A stretch of DNA of 64,000 bases from a virus (IMGVR_UViG_3300028800_000003:1-64000); one strand, 5' to 3'. Shown: positions 15,001 through 23,271, numbered from the stretch's first letter. The notes: generated from the sequence alone by a model not told the origin. Numbers and translations: made by a program.

Positions 15001-15012
15001 TTCACATATAGA
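14967..15012 (+). promoter_or_regulatory. Promoter with TAACCGCGGTTA operator in the spacer
   Basis: TTGAAT (14983-14988) and ATATAG (15006-15011) are 17 bases apart. The spacer contains the perfect 12-bp palindrome TAACCGCGGTTA (14988-14999), and another TAACCGC lies at 14967-14973. A protein bound there would block RNA polymerase. The same operator type occurs at about ten other sites in the window. Confidence 0.7.
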
Positions 15013-15017
15013 CTACA

Positions 15018-15145
15018 GACAAACGGAGTCATCCAGAAGCGAGGCCTGTGCCCTTTGGGTTCCAGTCCTCTCCCATCCGCAGAAGCGGTTGGGGTTTGTT
15101 GTCCGCTTCTGCCCGCATGGGCCTCGCTCCTCGATGACTCCGAAA
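15018..15145 (+). ncRNA. Highly structured leader RNA upstream of the AAA ATPase gene
   Basis: Three long perfect stems nest in about 120 bases: 15024-15033 pairs with 15133-15142 (10 bp), 15038-15046 with 15120-15128 (9 bp), and 15079-15088 with 15103-15112 (10 bp, 14-base loop). The RNA would start near 15018, right at the first stem, from the promoter just upstream. It ends next to ACCCCTATC (15145-15153) and 24 bases before the ATG at 15167. It may be a regulatory leader or be processed into a free small RNA. No known riboswitch class is recognised. Confidence 0.65.
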
Positions 15146-15166
15146 CCCCTATCGAAAAGAGACAAG

Positions 15167-16807
15167 ATGACTGACACAAACATCAAGACCAAGAGTCAAC
15201 AGATTGCCGACGACGTGATGGCACTGTTGCGCGCTCGCAATCCGCTGCTGTGGATTGTGACGAATGAGGAAGCCCGCGCCGAGCGCTTTCTTGCCGAGGC
15301 CGCGACTACGGCAGGCTATGAGCCGCGCACCTGGGACGCCGCGCAAGGCGTCGCCGATATGACCGGCAAGGTGCAGAGCAACATCGGCGGAACCGATATT
15401 GGCGACACGCTGAACGCAATTAAGGAACGCGCCGAAACCGGCAACGAGCGTGGCGCGTGGATCATGCGCGATCTTCCGCCGTGGATCACCGGCCCAATCG
15501 GCATCATAACGTCGCGACAGTTGCGCAATCTCGCGCGTCTGTTGCCCCGCGTGCCGACGCCGCGCGCGCAAGCAATCATCATCATCACGCCGTCATCGGA
15601 AATTCCGCCCGAGTTGCAAGGCCACGCAACCGTCATCGAATGGCCGATGCCTGATCGAAACGAAATTGCCTCGATCCTCGACGCTGCCATCAAGGTGTTG
15701 CCGGAGTATGAGGTTGGCGAAGACGGCAAGCCCGACAAGTCGAAACCGCTGCGCGCGAAGGCTGCGCCAAACGGTACGCGTGACGCCGCGATTGACGCCG
15801 CTGTCGGACTGTCCGGCGAGGAAGCTGCCGCGTGCTACGCGCGCTCGCTTGTGCAGAAACGCCTGATCGATCCTGCCATCGTCGCCAACGAGAAGAAACG
15901 AGTCGTGGCCCGCGAAGGCGTGCTTGAATGGTACGATCCGATCGCTGGCGGGCTCGAAGCCGTAGGCGGCCTCGACGTGCTGAAATCGTGGCTGATCGCA
16001 CGCAAGGGCGCATACAGCGCAAAGGCGCGCGAATACGGCCTGCCCGCCCCGAAGGGCATCATGCTGGTCGGCGTGTCCGGCTGCGGCAAGTCGCTGACTG
16101 CCAAGGCCATATCGACCGCGTGGGGCATTCCGCTGTTGCGCCTCGATCTGGGCGCACTCAAAGGCGCGCTTGTCGGCAAGAGCGAAGAAAACTTGCGCAA
16201 GGCGCTGGCCGTCATTGAAGCGATCGGCCGTTGCGTCGTCTGGATCGATGAAATCGAGAAGGGCATGCAAGGCGCAACGTCTGGATCAATCGACGGCGGC
16301 GTGTCTGCTGACCAGCTCGGCACAATCCTGAACTGGATGCAAGAGCGCAAAGGCGAGGCGTTCATGATCGCCACCGCCAACGACATCAGCAACTTGCCGC
16401 CAGAATTGCTGCGCAAAGGCCGCTTCGACGAAATATTTTTCGTCGACCTGCCAAATCCAGAGGAACGCGTGGCCGTGCTGGAGGCCGCGTTGCGTCAATA
16501 CGGGCGCGGCGACGCCAAGATCAACAAGCGGAAAGTTGCCGACGCTTGCGACAAGTTCACTGGCGCTGAAATCGCTGCGATCGTTCCCGATGCGTTGTTC
16601 AAAGGCTTCGCCGATGGCGCGCGTCAAATCACAACGGACGATCTGATCGCCGCCGCCAAGGACGTTGTGCCGTTGAGCAAGACGGCCGGCGAGAAGATCG
16701 AAAAGCTGCGCAAGTGGGCCAGCGACAAAGCGCGCTTTGCGACTGGACCCTTGACGAAGAAATCCCAGGGAGCGGTGCAAACCGAAGGCCGCGTTCTGGA
16801 CCTGTAA
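15167..16807 (+). CDS. Ycf46-like AAA+ ATPase
   Basis: The 546-residue protein has an N-terminal inactive ATPase-like half ('LLRARNPLLWIVTNEEARAE') and a C-terminal AAA+ module. Walker A is GVSGCGKS (302-309), Walker B is WIDE (359-362), and the arginine-finger region is RKGRFDE (416-422). This order matches the Ycf46/FtsH-type family (COG0464). The ATG at 15167 is preferred because it follows the structured leader and a purine-rich ribosome-binding site; the frame is open further upstream only by chance. It probably works with the following gene, which is 26 bases away. Function in phage biology is unknown. Confidence 0.85.
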   Translation: MTDTNIKTKSQQIADDVMALLRARNPLLWIVTNEEARAERFLAEAATTAGYEPRTWDAAQGVADMTGKVQSNIGGTDIGDTLNAIKERAETGNERGAWIMRDLPPWITGPIGIITSRQLRNLARLLPRVPTPRAQAIIIITPSSEIPPELQGHATVIEWPMPDRNEIASILDAAIKVLPEYEVGEDGKPDKSKPLRAKAAPNGTRDAAIDAAVGLSGEEAAACYARSLVQKRLIDPAIVANEKKRVVAREGVLEWYDPIAGGLEAVGGLDVLKSWLIARKGAYSAKAREYGLPAPKGIMLVGVSGCGKSLTAKAISTAWGIPLLRLDLGALKGALVGKSEENLRKALAVIEAIGRCVVWIDEIEKGMQGATSGSIDGGVSADQLGTILNWMQERKGEAFMIATANDISNLPPELLRKGRFDEIFFVDLPNPEERVAVLEAALRQYGRGDAKINKRKVADACDKFTGAEIAAIVPDALFKGFADGARQITTDDLIAAAKDVVPLSKTAGEKIEKLRKWASDKARFATGPLTKKSQGAVQTEGRVLDL

Positions 16808-16833
16808 GAAACGAAGAAAGGAAAACGAACCCC

Positions 16834-17694
16834 ATGTCTCTCAAAACATCTACCTTAGTTCCCGGCTTGCTTGTCAGTCTGAAAACGAAAGTGACTGGCA
16901 ATGTCACCTACAAGAAAACTGTTATCGAGGAACCTCACCTGGAGGGCGAGACTCAAAAGGCCAAGTGGGAAACCGAGCGCACAACCATCGACCCCGGCGA
17001 ACACGAACTTGCCGGACAGGTGCGTGGCCGTTGCAGTTCTCTGATCAGGGGCATCTGTGCCAAGTCTGACTTTGGTCTGCTCTGCCCCGAGGCGAAGGCC
17101 CGCGATCTGGAGAAAGCCGTTGCCGAGGCGCGCCGACTCGCCGCCGCGTTCAATGCCGACGCCAAGGTCACCGAGGTTGAGGTCTACGTCGTGACCGGAC
17201 GCATTGCGCCAGACGACGTTGAGGCCGTGCGCGCGATCAACAGCGAGGTCCGCGACCTGCTGGAAGAAATGAAAGCGGGCTTGAAAAAGTTCGACGTTGA
17301 CGCGGTGCGCGCTGCCGCCAACAAGGCGAATAAGATCGAGACAATGCTGTCAGCGGAAGCTGCCGGCCGATTGAAACTCGCCGTCAAATCCGTGCGCGGC
17401 GCTGCTCGCAAGATCGTCAAGGCCGGCGAGGTTGCGTCAACGGAGATGAACGAACTCGCAATCCGCGCTCTGACCGAAGCCAGCCGCACGTTTATCGACC
17501 TGGACGTGCCGCAGACCGAAATCGACGTGCCCGAAGAAGAAGGCCGCGCGATCGATCTGCTGCCGCTGTCTGAAACCACGGTCACGGCCCCGGACGAAAG
17601 CGTCCCTGCGTTTGAACTGGATTCGCCCGCACGCGAGTCCAGTGACGACGCCGCGGAAGCCGAAGCGCTCGCAGTCGAGGGAGGGCAGCGCTGA
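16834..17694 (+). CDS. Conserved partner of the AAA ATPase, 286 aa
   Basis: The protein starts MSLKTSTLVPGLLVSLKTKV and contains 'AKWETERTTIDPGEHELA', 'GLLCPEAKARDLEKAV' and a long helical second half with 'GRIAPDDVEAVRAINSEVRD'. I have seen this arrangement, next to a Ycf46-like ATPase, in other phages and prophages, but no function is established. The C-terminal 60 residues are acidic. The spacing suggests co-transcription with the ATPase. Confidence 0.75.
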   Translation: MSLKTSTLVPGLLVSLKTKVTGNVTYKKTVIEEPHLEGETQKAKWETERTTIDPGEHELAGQVRGRCSSLIRGICAKSDFGLLCPEAKARDLEKAVAEARRLAAAFNADAKVTEVEVYVVTGRIAPDDVEAVRAINSEVRDLLEEMKAGLKKFDVDAVRAAANKANKIETMLSAEAAGRLKLAVKSVRGAARKIVKAGEVASTEMNELAIRALTEASRTFIDLDVPQTEIDVPEEEGRAIDLLPLSETTVTAPDESVPAFELDSPARESSDDAAEAEALAVEGGQR

Positions 17695-17840
17695 TGGGAT
17701 ACCCGTGGCCCTACGAGGACGACATTGTCCATAACGGCGAGTGGCGCTGTCCCGGCTGCAATTCGATCATGCCGGAAGACTGGGACACTTGCGACAACTG
17801 CGGCGCCGATCAAGACGGCAACGTGAGAGAGGATGACTGA
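17694..17840 (+). CDS. Zinc-ribbon microprotein, 48 aa
   Basis: Two CxxC pairs (CPGC at 19-22 and CDNC at 33-36) in a 48-residue acidic protein make a zinc ribbon. The start overlaps the stop of the gene upstream. Function unknown; such proteins often bind nucleic acid or protein partners. Confidence 0.65.
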   Translation: MGYPWPYEDDIVHNGEWRCPGCNSIMPEDWDTCDNCGADQDGNVREDD

Positions 17841-17842
17841 CC

Positions 17843-18184
17843 ATGCCTTGTGACACTTATCGCCTGCCACGGCAGACATTCGTCGAACGCAAGACAGAAA
17901 TCCGCAAGGCGATCGAACGCCTGGAAAAGCGACTGGCCAGTGGCGAAGTCAAACCCGTCGTTGGTCCGCAAGGCGCTGTCTCGTTCAAAAACTGGAACGA
18001 GCCAGATCGGTCTCGCGTCACTGATGCTTGTGCGTTCCGGCGCATCATGGCCGGCAATTCCGCGATGGCAAAACTCGCCATTCAACGCGCGGAAACACTC
18101 GCCGGCCGCACGGTCGACAAGCAAGTCGTCGCCCAGGGCATCCATTCGCATGACGGAGGCGCCACTTGGCATTCCAAGGGCTAA
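17843..18184 (+). CDS. Conserved phage protein, 113 aa
   Basis: MPCDTYRLPRQTFVERKTEI... with 'VGPQGAVSFKNW' and a C terminus 'GIHSHDGGATWHSKG'. This pattern is common in phages and in plasmids of Proteobacteria; function unknown. The His-rich end could bind metal. Confidence 0.7.
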   Translation: MPCDTYRLPRQTFVERKTEIRKAIERLEKRLASGEVKPVVGPQGAVSFKNWNEPDRSRVTDACAFRRIMAGNSAMAKLAIQRAETLAGRTVDKQVVAQGIHSHDGGATWHSKG

Positions 18185-18212
18185 CCATCGGCATCGAAAA
18201 AGAGGAGAAAAA

Positions 18213-18641
18213 ATGACAGACGCAGAACAAACACTCCGCGATCTATGGACCGCGAAAGGCGTGCCGGAAGCGCGGCAGGACGAGATGATCGCCGAGATTG
18301 AAGCCAAGGCTCAACCCGGCGCCAAGGTCGGCCCGTTCACGCTCGGATCATTGCCGGTGGTTGACGGCGATGGCGGCAGCATTGACGTGTACGGCTACGC
18401 CGCCACTGCCGAGGAGGCATTGCAAATCGCCCGCAACGCTTTCGCTGATCCCGTCGCGCGCGTCGAGGAATGCGGCCCAATCACGCTGCGCGATGGCACG
18501 CAAGTCGCCAAAGCGTGGCTCGCCATCACGGCCTATTGCGCTGCGCGAAAGTCTCTGGAGCAAGCCATCGAACTGGTCGGCACGACCTGCGTCGCCGAAA
18601 TGATCGGCGACTACAGCTACGAGCCGCCAGAAGACAACTGA
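18213..18641 (+). CDS. Hypothetical protein, 142 aa
   Basis: An acidic alpha/beta protein (MTDAEQTLRDLWTAKGVPEA...) after a GAGGAG ribosome-binding site. No family recognised. Confidence 0.7.
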   Translation: MTDAEQTLRDLWTAKGVPEARQDEMIAEIEAKAQPGAKVGPFTLGSLPVVDGDGGSIDVYGYAATAEEALQIARNAFADPVARVEECGPITLRDGTQVAKAWLAITAYCAARKSLEQAIELVGTTCVAEMIGDYSYEPPEDN

Positions 18642-18657
18642 ATGCAGGAGCCGGCAA

Positions 18658-18732
18658 TGTCCCCCGGCATAGTCGCTCAAGGGACAATGAAAGACGAGCG
18701 ACGCAATGCAAACCCAGGAGGAAGCGAATGAC
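18658..18732 (+). CDS. Possible short leader peptide, 24 aa
   Basis: A small frame, MSPGIVAQGTMKDERRNANP and four more residues, follows a GGAG at suitable distance. It lies in a 200-base gap in front of a long hairpin. Evidence is weak; it could be a leader peptide or chance. Confidence 0.3.
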
Positions 18733-18774
18733 GAAATAGCATCCGCCTTTGAATAACAGATGACTTTTGAACGG

Positions 18775-18809
18775 GTGCGACCCCGGATGAACCTGCACCG
18801 GGGTCGCAC
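18775..18809 (+). other. Perfect 12-bp hairpin
   Basis: GTGCGACCCCGG (18775-18786) and CCGGGGTCGCAC (18798-18809) form a perfect 12-bp stem around an 11-base loop. There is no T-run, so it is not a typical terminator. It lies 34 bases before the gene at 18843 and could control read-through or mRNA stability. Confidence 0.6.
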
Positions 18810-18842
18810 TCAAACAAACAACGAGAGGACAAAGCGACTGCA

Positions 18843-19073
18843 ATGAGAGTTATGGAATCCCTATTCGGATGTCGCGCGCCGAAGCGCGACACGAAGGAAC
18901 AACTATTCAGGCCGCTCACCTGGAGACGCAGCACCTATAACAGTGTGCTTGCCGTGTTGGGCTGCGTCATCGTCACCGACAGCATCATTCAGGCATTCGG
19001 CCTGATGCTGATCGTCGAGTCGCTGCTGGTGACAATCGAGGGCTGCTGGCCGGAAGGCGCAGACGCGTCATGA
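18843..19073 (+). CDS. Small membrane protein, 76 aa
   Basis: MRVMESLFGCRAPKRDTKEQ... with hydrophobic segments around 32-48 and 52-64. It is preceded by GAGAGGAC. The stop overlaps the next start. Function unknown. Confidence 0.6.
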   Translation: MRVMESLFGCRAPKRDTKEQLFRPLTWRRSTYNSVLAVLGCVIVTDSIIQAFGLMLIVESLLVTIEGCWPEGADAS

Positions 19074-19300
19074 AATCAAAAGCCAGACGAATGTATGCGG
19101 TCTCATGCGACGATGTCGGCCTGATCGGCGGCACCCTCGGCTACAACCGCAAGGAAGCTATCTCGCACTTTTTCGGTGGCGGCGTGCTGCCGGGCGAATG
19201 GGAGAAACACAAGAGACAAGGCTATCGCACCGTCTGCGCGCTGGTCGAGGTCGAGCACCCGCGCCTCGGTCGATACCGAACAACGAAGAAACGACGATAA
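19070..19300 (+). CDS. Hypothetical protein, 76 aa
   Basis: A basic small alpha/beta-looking protein (MKSKARRMYAVSCDDVGLIG...) ending in RTTKKRR. ATGA overlap with the gene upstream. Function unknown. Confidence 0.65.
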   Translation: MKSKARRMYAVSCDDVGLIGGTLGYNRKEAISHFFGGGVLPGEWEKHKRQGYRTVCALVEVEHPRLGRYRTTKKRR

Positions 19301-19315
19301 GAAAGGAAAACCCAA

Positions 19316-19768
19316 ATGCCGAAATTCACATTCGATGCGCAGCTAACGGCTGCCTTCACGATCGACGCGCCGACGCGCGAACAAGCTGAACAGATTCTGA
19401 CGACGACGCTCAATTGCGCCAACGTCAATTGCGGCGCGTTGCCAGACGGCGATCCACTCCTGGGCGAAGCAACATTGAACGAGCCCGAAAGGAATCTGCG
19501 ACTCGCCATGATCGACGGCGAGGATTTTGAGCCGCCACTCGGCGAGGAGATTATCAATTGCGCCATCGATCATGGCGCTGTCTTTCACCAGCCGCGCGAC
19601 TGTCAGTCGTTCTGGCATGTCTATGACGACAACGAAGAAATGTGGCGCGTCGATGCCAGCGACCGCTGTCGGACCAAAGCGCAAGCCGCCCTGATCTATT
19701 GTCAGAACGAGGGCTGCGACGACCTCGACTGGCCGGATGATGCCTTCGATCAATTGGAGGCGCAGTGA
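19316..19768 (+). CDS. Hypothetical acidic protein, 150 aa
   Basis: The first part 'FTFDAQLTAAFTIDAPTREQ' with 'AEQILTTTLNCANVN' resembles small domains repeated in phage proteins; the rest is strongly acidic with several Cys. An AAGGAAAA ribosome-binding site precedes it. Function unknown; an acidic DNA-mimic role cannot be excluded. Confidence 0.65.
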   Translation: MPKFTFDAQLTAAFTIDAPTREQAEQILTTTLNCANVNCGALPDGDPLLGEATLNEPERNLRLAMIDGEDFEPPLGEEIINCAIDHGAVFHQPRDCQSFWHVYDDNEEMWRVDASDRCRTKAQAALIYCQNEGCDDLDWPDDAFDQLEAQ

Positions 19769-19813
19769 CAGCATATAGAACGCTTGTTCGAGCAACAGAC
19801 AGAGCAACAGACA

Positions 19814-20194
19814 ATGACTGAACTCTTAACGGCGGCTAAGAGCGCCCGCTTGATGCTCTATGCATGGAAAGCGTCACGACAAGACGCTGGATTGCCAGAC
19901 AATCATAGGGAACTGAACGAAACAATAGCTGACCTAGAACGCGCTATTGCAGCAGCAAATGAGGAACGCACAATGACCTCCGTTTCCGACGCAATGCTGC
20001 AACTACGAATCGAGGAACTGGAACGTGCTGGCTGCATGGTCGAACGCCAGCTTCGTAAGTTCCTGGCAGGAGCACTGTGCGCACAATGTGGCGAACCGCT
20101 CGGCGAAGATGGCGAGATCGTCATGGATGATGACGACCGCACCGTCCACAAGAACTGCTTGCCACAAGACGGCGAGGACCATGATGCGCTTTAG
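19814..20194 (+). CDS. Hypothetical protein with CxxC/HxxxC motif, 126 aa
   Basis: The ATG at 19814 is chosen over a TTG at 19784. A helical N-terminal two-thirds is followed by CAQCGEPLGEDGEIVMDDDD and then VHKNC, a likely treble-clef metal site. Function unknown. Confidence 0.6.
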   Translation: MTELLTAAKSARLMLYAWKASRQDAGLPDNHRELNETIADLERAIAAANEERTMTSVSDAMLQLRIEELERAGCMVERQLRKFLAGALCAQCGEPLGEDGEIVMDDDDRTVHKNCLPQDGEDHDAL

Positions 20195-20384
20195 AGGCTT
20201 TCACCTGCAAGTCGTCAACGGCCTACGCCGATCATGGCGGCTTGATTATATCGCTCGCGCTCGCCCGCGTCACAGTCTCTACCCGCCAGCGCCAGTGCGG
20301 TTTTCGTGGGGCGCATTCTACCCCTGGAACAAAAAACCGAAACGAAAGACCCCTATCAGCAACAATGAAAAAACGCGACGTTAA
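20181..20384 (+). CDS. Hypothetical basic protein, 67 aa
   Basis: A basic, aromatic-rich protein (MMRFRGFHLQVVNGLRRSWR...) that follows GGCGAGGACC, overlaps the gene upstream by 14 bases, and overlaps the start of the methylase-like gene by 20 bases. It fills a gap that would otherwise be empty. Function unknown. Confidence 0.5.
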   Translation: MMRFRGFHLQVVNGLRRSWRLDYIARARPRHSLYPPAPVRFSWGAFYPWNKKPKRKTPISNNEKTRR

Positions 20385-21186
20385 ACTCAACACTGACACT
20401 CACCGCGAGGCCTTCAACCAATTCGCTGACGCTTTCCGCAACATCCAGTCGCGCGAACACTGGCGCGATAGCGAGATCATGCGTCACTGGCTTGATGCTG
20501 GATTCCGCGCCATCCGCGGCCGGCTCATGATCGGCAAACCGTTCGAGGAGAACGAAGCCGAATACATGCGCATCGTCAAGAAATGCCAGAAGCCGAAAGA
20601 GACCATGCACGATCTGTCGGTCATGCTCGGCTGCGCTGCGATGGCACTCGACAAGGAACCGATCGACTTTATTGGTCCGGTGTTCGAGGCCCTGGTAGCA
20701 TCGTCCGAGCTGGGCCAGTTTTTCACGCCGAGCACGCTATCGCGTATGATGGCGGAAATGACGATCGGCAGCGCCGACGATCTGAAAGCGATGATCGGCG
20801 ATAAGGGCTACATCAGCCTGAACGAACCGGCCTGCGGCGTCGGCGGCATGATCCTCGCTGCCAATCAGGTCTTACGGGAGCGTGGCGTCGACGTGCCGCG
20901 CCAGTCGCACTGGGTTGCCGTTGATGTCGATTTCACCGCCATGTGTGGCGCGTACATTCAATGCGCGCTGACAGACGCGTCCGCCGTCATCATTCATGGT
21001 AACTCGCTGTCGCTTCAAGAGTGGGTGACGACCGCTACGCCGGCTGCGCTGCTGTACCCGAAGAAACAACAAATGACGCCAGTCGGGTCACCGCCAGTCG
21101 CGCCGGAGACGAACGCGTCCGAGCCGGCAGTGTCCACGCCAGAGCCTGCAACAGACAAGCGCGGTCAATTCTCTTTCACTTTTTAA
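20365..21186 (+). CDS. HsdM-like N6-adenine methylase-fold protein lacking the catalytic motif
   Basis: The 273-residue protein has the signature of type I modification subunits: 'SSELGQFFTPSTLSRMMAEM', then an S-adenosylmethionine motif I 'NEPACGVGGMILAA', and 'VAVDVDFTAMCGAYIQCAL' and 'IHGNSLSL'. The expected catalytic NPPF/NPPY motif does not follow; the sequence turns into 'TPAALLYPKKQQ' and a polar tail. It may bind cofactor or DNA without methylating, or be a truncated relative used against host restriction. The start follows a leader with ACCCCTATC. Confidence 0.75.
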   Translation: MKKRDVKLNTDTHREAFNQFADAFRNIQSREHWRDSEIMRHWLDAGFRAIRGRLMIGKPFEENEAEYMRIVKKCQKPKETMHDLSVMLGCAAMALDKEPIDFIGPVFEALVASSELGQFFTPSTLSRMMAEMTIGSADDLKAMIGDKGYISLNEPACGVGGMILAANQVLRERGVDVPRQSHWVAVDVDFTAMCGAYIQCALTDASAVIIHGNSLSLQEWVTTATPAALLYPKKQQMTPVGSPPVAPETNASEPAVSTPEPATDKRGQFSFTF

Positions 21187-21229
21187 CCGCGTTCAACCTT
21201 GAACTTACCCGCATCCGTTCACATATAAC
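21184..21229 (+). promoter_or_regulatory. Promoter with TAACCGC site
   Basis: TTGAAC (21199-21204) and ATATAA (21223-21228) are 18 bases apart, and GTTCACATATA matches the -10 region of the promoter at 14983. A TAACCGC operator half-site (21184-21190) overlaps the stop codon of the gene upstream. It should drive the operon from 21270. Confidence 0.6.
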
Positions 21230-21269
21230 CCGTATCAGACAAATCAATCCGAAAAGGACCCAACGAACA

Positions 21270-21656
21270 ATGACAATGCCGACCCGTGAAGACACACAAA
21301 TCGCCGTCGACCTCGGTCGCAAGTTGCGCGACGACATCAATGACGCCTTCCTGCGCACCGCCGAATTGGCGCCGGGCATACTGCCATCGCTGGCGCACAG
21401 CGCATCTGCAACAGGGACTGCCATTCTCGCCAGAGTGCTCGACCTCGGAAACGAGAACGTTCAGGACGAAAATAGCCCGACCAAGGCAGCATTCGTGCTG
21501 GCATCGCTGATGCTGGTTCACTACGGGCTCGGCGCCGAAAGCGATCCGCTCACGCCGGCAATCGAAGACCTGAAAAAGTATATGCCGGATGCGAAATTCA
21601 ATCGCGAGAGATTCGGTGTTGCTTCCGCCACTGAAATCCTCGCCACCCATCACTAA
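21270..21656 (+). CDS. Hypothetical protein, 128 aa
   Basis: A helical protein (MTMPTREDTQIAVDLGRKLR...) following AAAAGGA. Its middle helices ('SASATGTAILARVLDLG') resemble in character those of the gene at 21794. No family recognised. Confidence 0.65.
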   Translation: MTMPTREDTQIAVDLGRKLRDDINDAFLRTAELAPGILPSLAHSASATGTAILARVLDLGNENVQDENSPTKAAFVLASLMLVHYGLGAESDPLTPAIEDLKKYMPDAKFNRERFGVASATEILATHH

Positions 21657-21669
21657 GGAAATTCCTGTG

Positions 21670-21765
21670 ATGACCAAATATCTGGCCGCATGGGTCATCG
21701 CAACCGGACTTGCGGTGCTGATTGCCCCCTATCTCTACGCCGCAGCCGATCTGATCGGCCGGTGA
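21670..21765 (+). CDS. Membrane microprotein, 31 aa
   Basis: MTKYLAAWVIATGLAVLIAP and 11 further residues form a single hydrophobic helix. It sits between two genes with normal spacing. Function unknown. Confidence 0.5.
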   Translation: MTKYLAAWVIATGLAVLIAPYLYAAADLIGR

Positions 21766-21793
21766 ACCCCTCAAAACGAAGAAAGGAAAATCA

Positions 21794-22396
21794 ATGTCAC
21801 AGACAGAAGATCAGACACACGAAGCCATCGTCGCCGAACTTGCCAAACAACATCCAAAGCTGCCCGAGCTGGTCGATCATTTCCAGCAAGAGCAGCGGCG
21901 AATCGTTCTCGACTATGTCGGCGCCTGCGAGAGTGCCGGAGTCGACAAGTTTGCGCTGTCATCGGGATTGCTCACTGCCATCATGAGCACTGCCGCTGGC
22001 ATGATGGGAGACACCACCATTACGCCAGAGACTGCTGGCGATATGTTCAAGCGTGCGGTTGCCAAGGCGAAAGGCATCAATGATGTCCCGGCTGTCGGCA
22101 CCGCAACAATGGAGACGCTGTCAAATGAATTCTGCGGACGACTCCAGTCGGCTATGAGAGAATTCAAGACTGGCGCCAGAGCCGCGGGCATCTCGTTTGA
22201 CGAGGTCATGATTTCCGTCGGCGCCACTTTGATGGCTGCCGCTTGTCGCTTCCTCGCTCATTTCACGACGATGACGCCGGAGAATGCTTCCGCCAAGATG
22301 GTGGAGATGATCACGATGATGCGCAGCGACAATCCCAATGCTGCCAATCAGAAAAAAGACGGCCCGATGTTTGTGATGGAGCCCGCGTCTGCATGA
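21794..22396 (+). CDS. Hypothetical protein, 200 aa
   Basis: An all-helical protein (MSQTEDQTHEAIVAELAKQH...) with hydrophobic helices in the middle (MSTAAGMMGDTTITPETAGD) and near the end. It follows CGAAGAAAGGA and is coupled to the next gene by ATGA. Function unknown. Confidence 0.65.
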   Translation: MSQTEDQTHEAIVAELAKQHPKLPELVDHFQQEQRRIVLDYVGACESAGVDKFALSSGLLTAIMSTAAGMMGDTTITPETAGDMFKRAVAKAKGINDVPAVGTATMETLSNEFCGRLQSAMREFKTGARAAGISFDEVMISVGATLMAAACRFLAHFTTMTPENASAKMVEMITMMRSDNPNAANQKKDGPMFVMEPASA

Positions 22397-22587
22397 AGCC
22401 AGGAACGCCAGTCACATATCGGCCGCGCTATCTTGACTTTGACGTAAGCGCCGTCGTGCGTCGCCAACATCGCGACGGCACCGTCACTGTCGAAGCGCGG
22501 CACGTTCTCGACGAACACGGCAAGCCCGATAGCGGATACCTCGGCTATCGATACCGAACACCAAGGGAGACGTTGAAACAGCAATGA
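22393..22587 (+). CDS. Hypothetical protein, 64 aa
   Basis: MKPGTPVTYRPRYLDFDVSA... reads as a small SH3/KOW-like beta barrel. ATGA overlaps on both sides. Function unknown. Confidence 0.6.
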   Translation: MKPGTPVTYRPRYLDFDVSAVVRRQHRDGTVTVEARHVLDEHGKPDSGYLGYRYRTPRETLKQQ

Positions 22588-22667
22588 CCGACACGACTGG
22601 ATTCATGACACTGGAACAAGCCACGACAGGCAGATGCAATTCCTGCCCGGCGAGATTGTCACCGTGA
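22584..22667 (+). CDS. Possible microprotein, 27 aa
   Basis: A short frame MTDTTGFMTLEQATTGRCNS plus seven residues, starting in an ATGA overlap. The next gene starts inside it. It may serve only to couple translation. Confidence 0.35.
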   Translation: MTDTTGFMTLEQATTGRCNSCPARLSP

Positions 22668-22792
22668 CGCATATCGACACGTTTGCGCCACCGCAGAATT
22701 TCGCCATCACCATCGTCGCTGAAAACGGCGTCGTCAACGTGTTCGACGAGTCTGACTTTGGCGGACTCTATCCGTTCGAGAGGGTCGCGTGA
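22634..22792 (+). CDS. Hypothetical protein, 52 aa
   Basis: MQFLPGEIVTVTHIDTFAPP and 32 more residues: a small beta-rich protein like the KOW-type proteins nearby. The stop overlaps the GTG start of the next gene (GTGA), which supports it. Function unknown. Confidence 0.6.
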   Translation: MQFLPGEIVTVTHIDTFAPPQNFAITIVAENGVVNVFDESDFGGLYPFERVA

Positions 22793-23271
22793 GACAGAAA
22801 AAGAAAGTCACCGTCACTCGCGGCTGTCTCACCGGCGAAGGTGCAACCAAGACGCTGGCCAAGGCTGACCTGGAGCAACAGATCAACAAGGCCGTCGCCT
22901 TCAACAACCCGCACATTGAGTGCTGGCTTGGTCACGTCATCGTGGTGACGCCAACCGCCAGAGGTTGGGAGACATTCACGATACGCCCCGACCAGATCAA
23001 CAGCGACGCGCAAGCATCGTGCTGCACCTTTGTCGGCTGGGAGGAGGATCGCAACAAGATCGTCGATCGCGCGCGGCTCAACGTCGCCATGTCGTCCTGG
23101 GATCAAAGCGTGGTCGACGATGAATACGTCGAGATGGCGCGCCTGACAAAGGAAGCCAAAAGCGACCTCGCCTCGTGGATCAAATTCCAGCGTCGCTATC
23201 AGGCCGCGAAGATCGCCGGCAAGACCGATGCCGAGGCGTTCGACATCGCCAACGGAAGGGTCGCCGCATGA
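22789..23271 (+). CDS. Hypothetical protein, 160 aa
   Basis: Starts at GTG 22789 (VRQKKKVTVTRGCLTGEGAT...). An N-terminal alpha/beta part is followed by a helical, charged half. No family recognised. Confidence 0.65.
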   Translation: MRQKKKVTVTRGCLTGEGATKTLAKADLEQQINKAVAFNNPHIECWLGHVIVVTPTARGWETFTIRPDQINSDAQASCCTFVGWEEDRNKIVDRARLNVAMSSWDQSVVDDEYVEMARLTKEAKSDLASWIKFQRRYQAAKIAGKTDAEAFDIANGRVAA

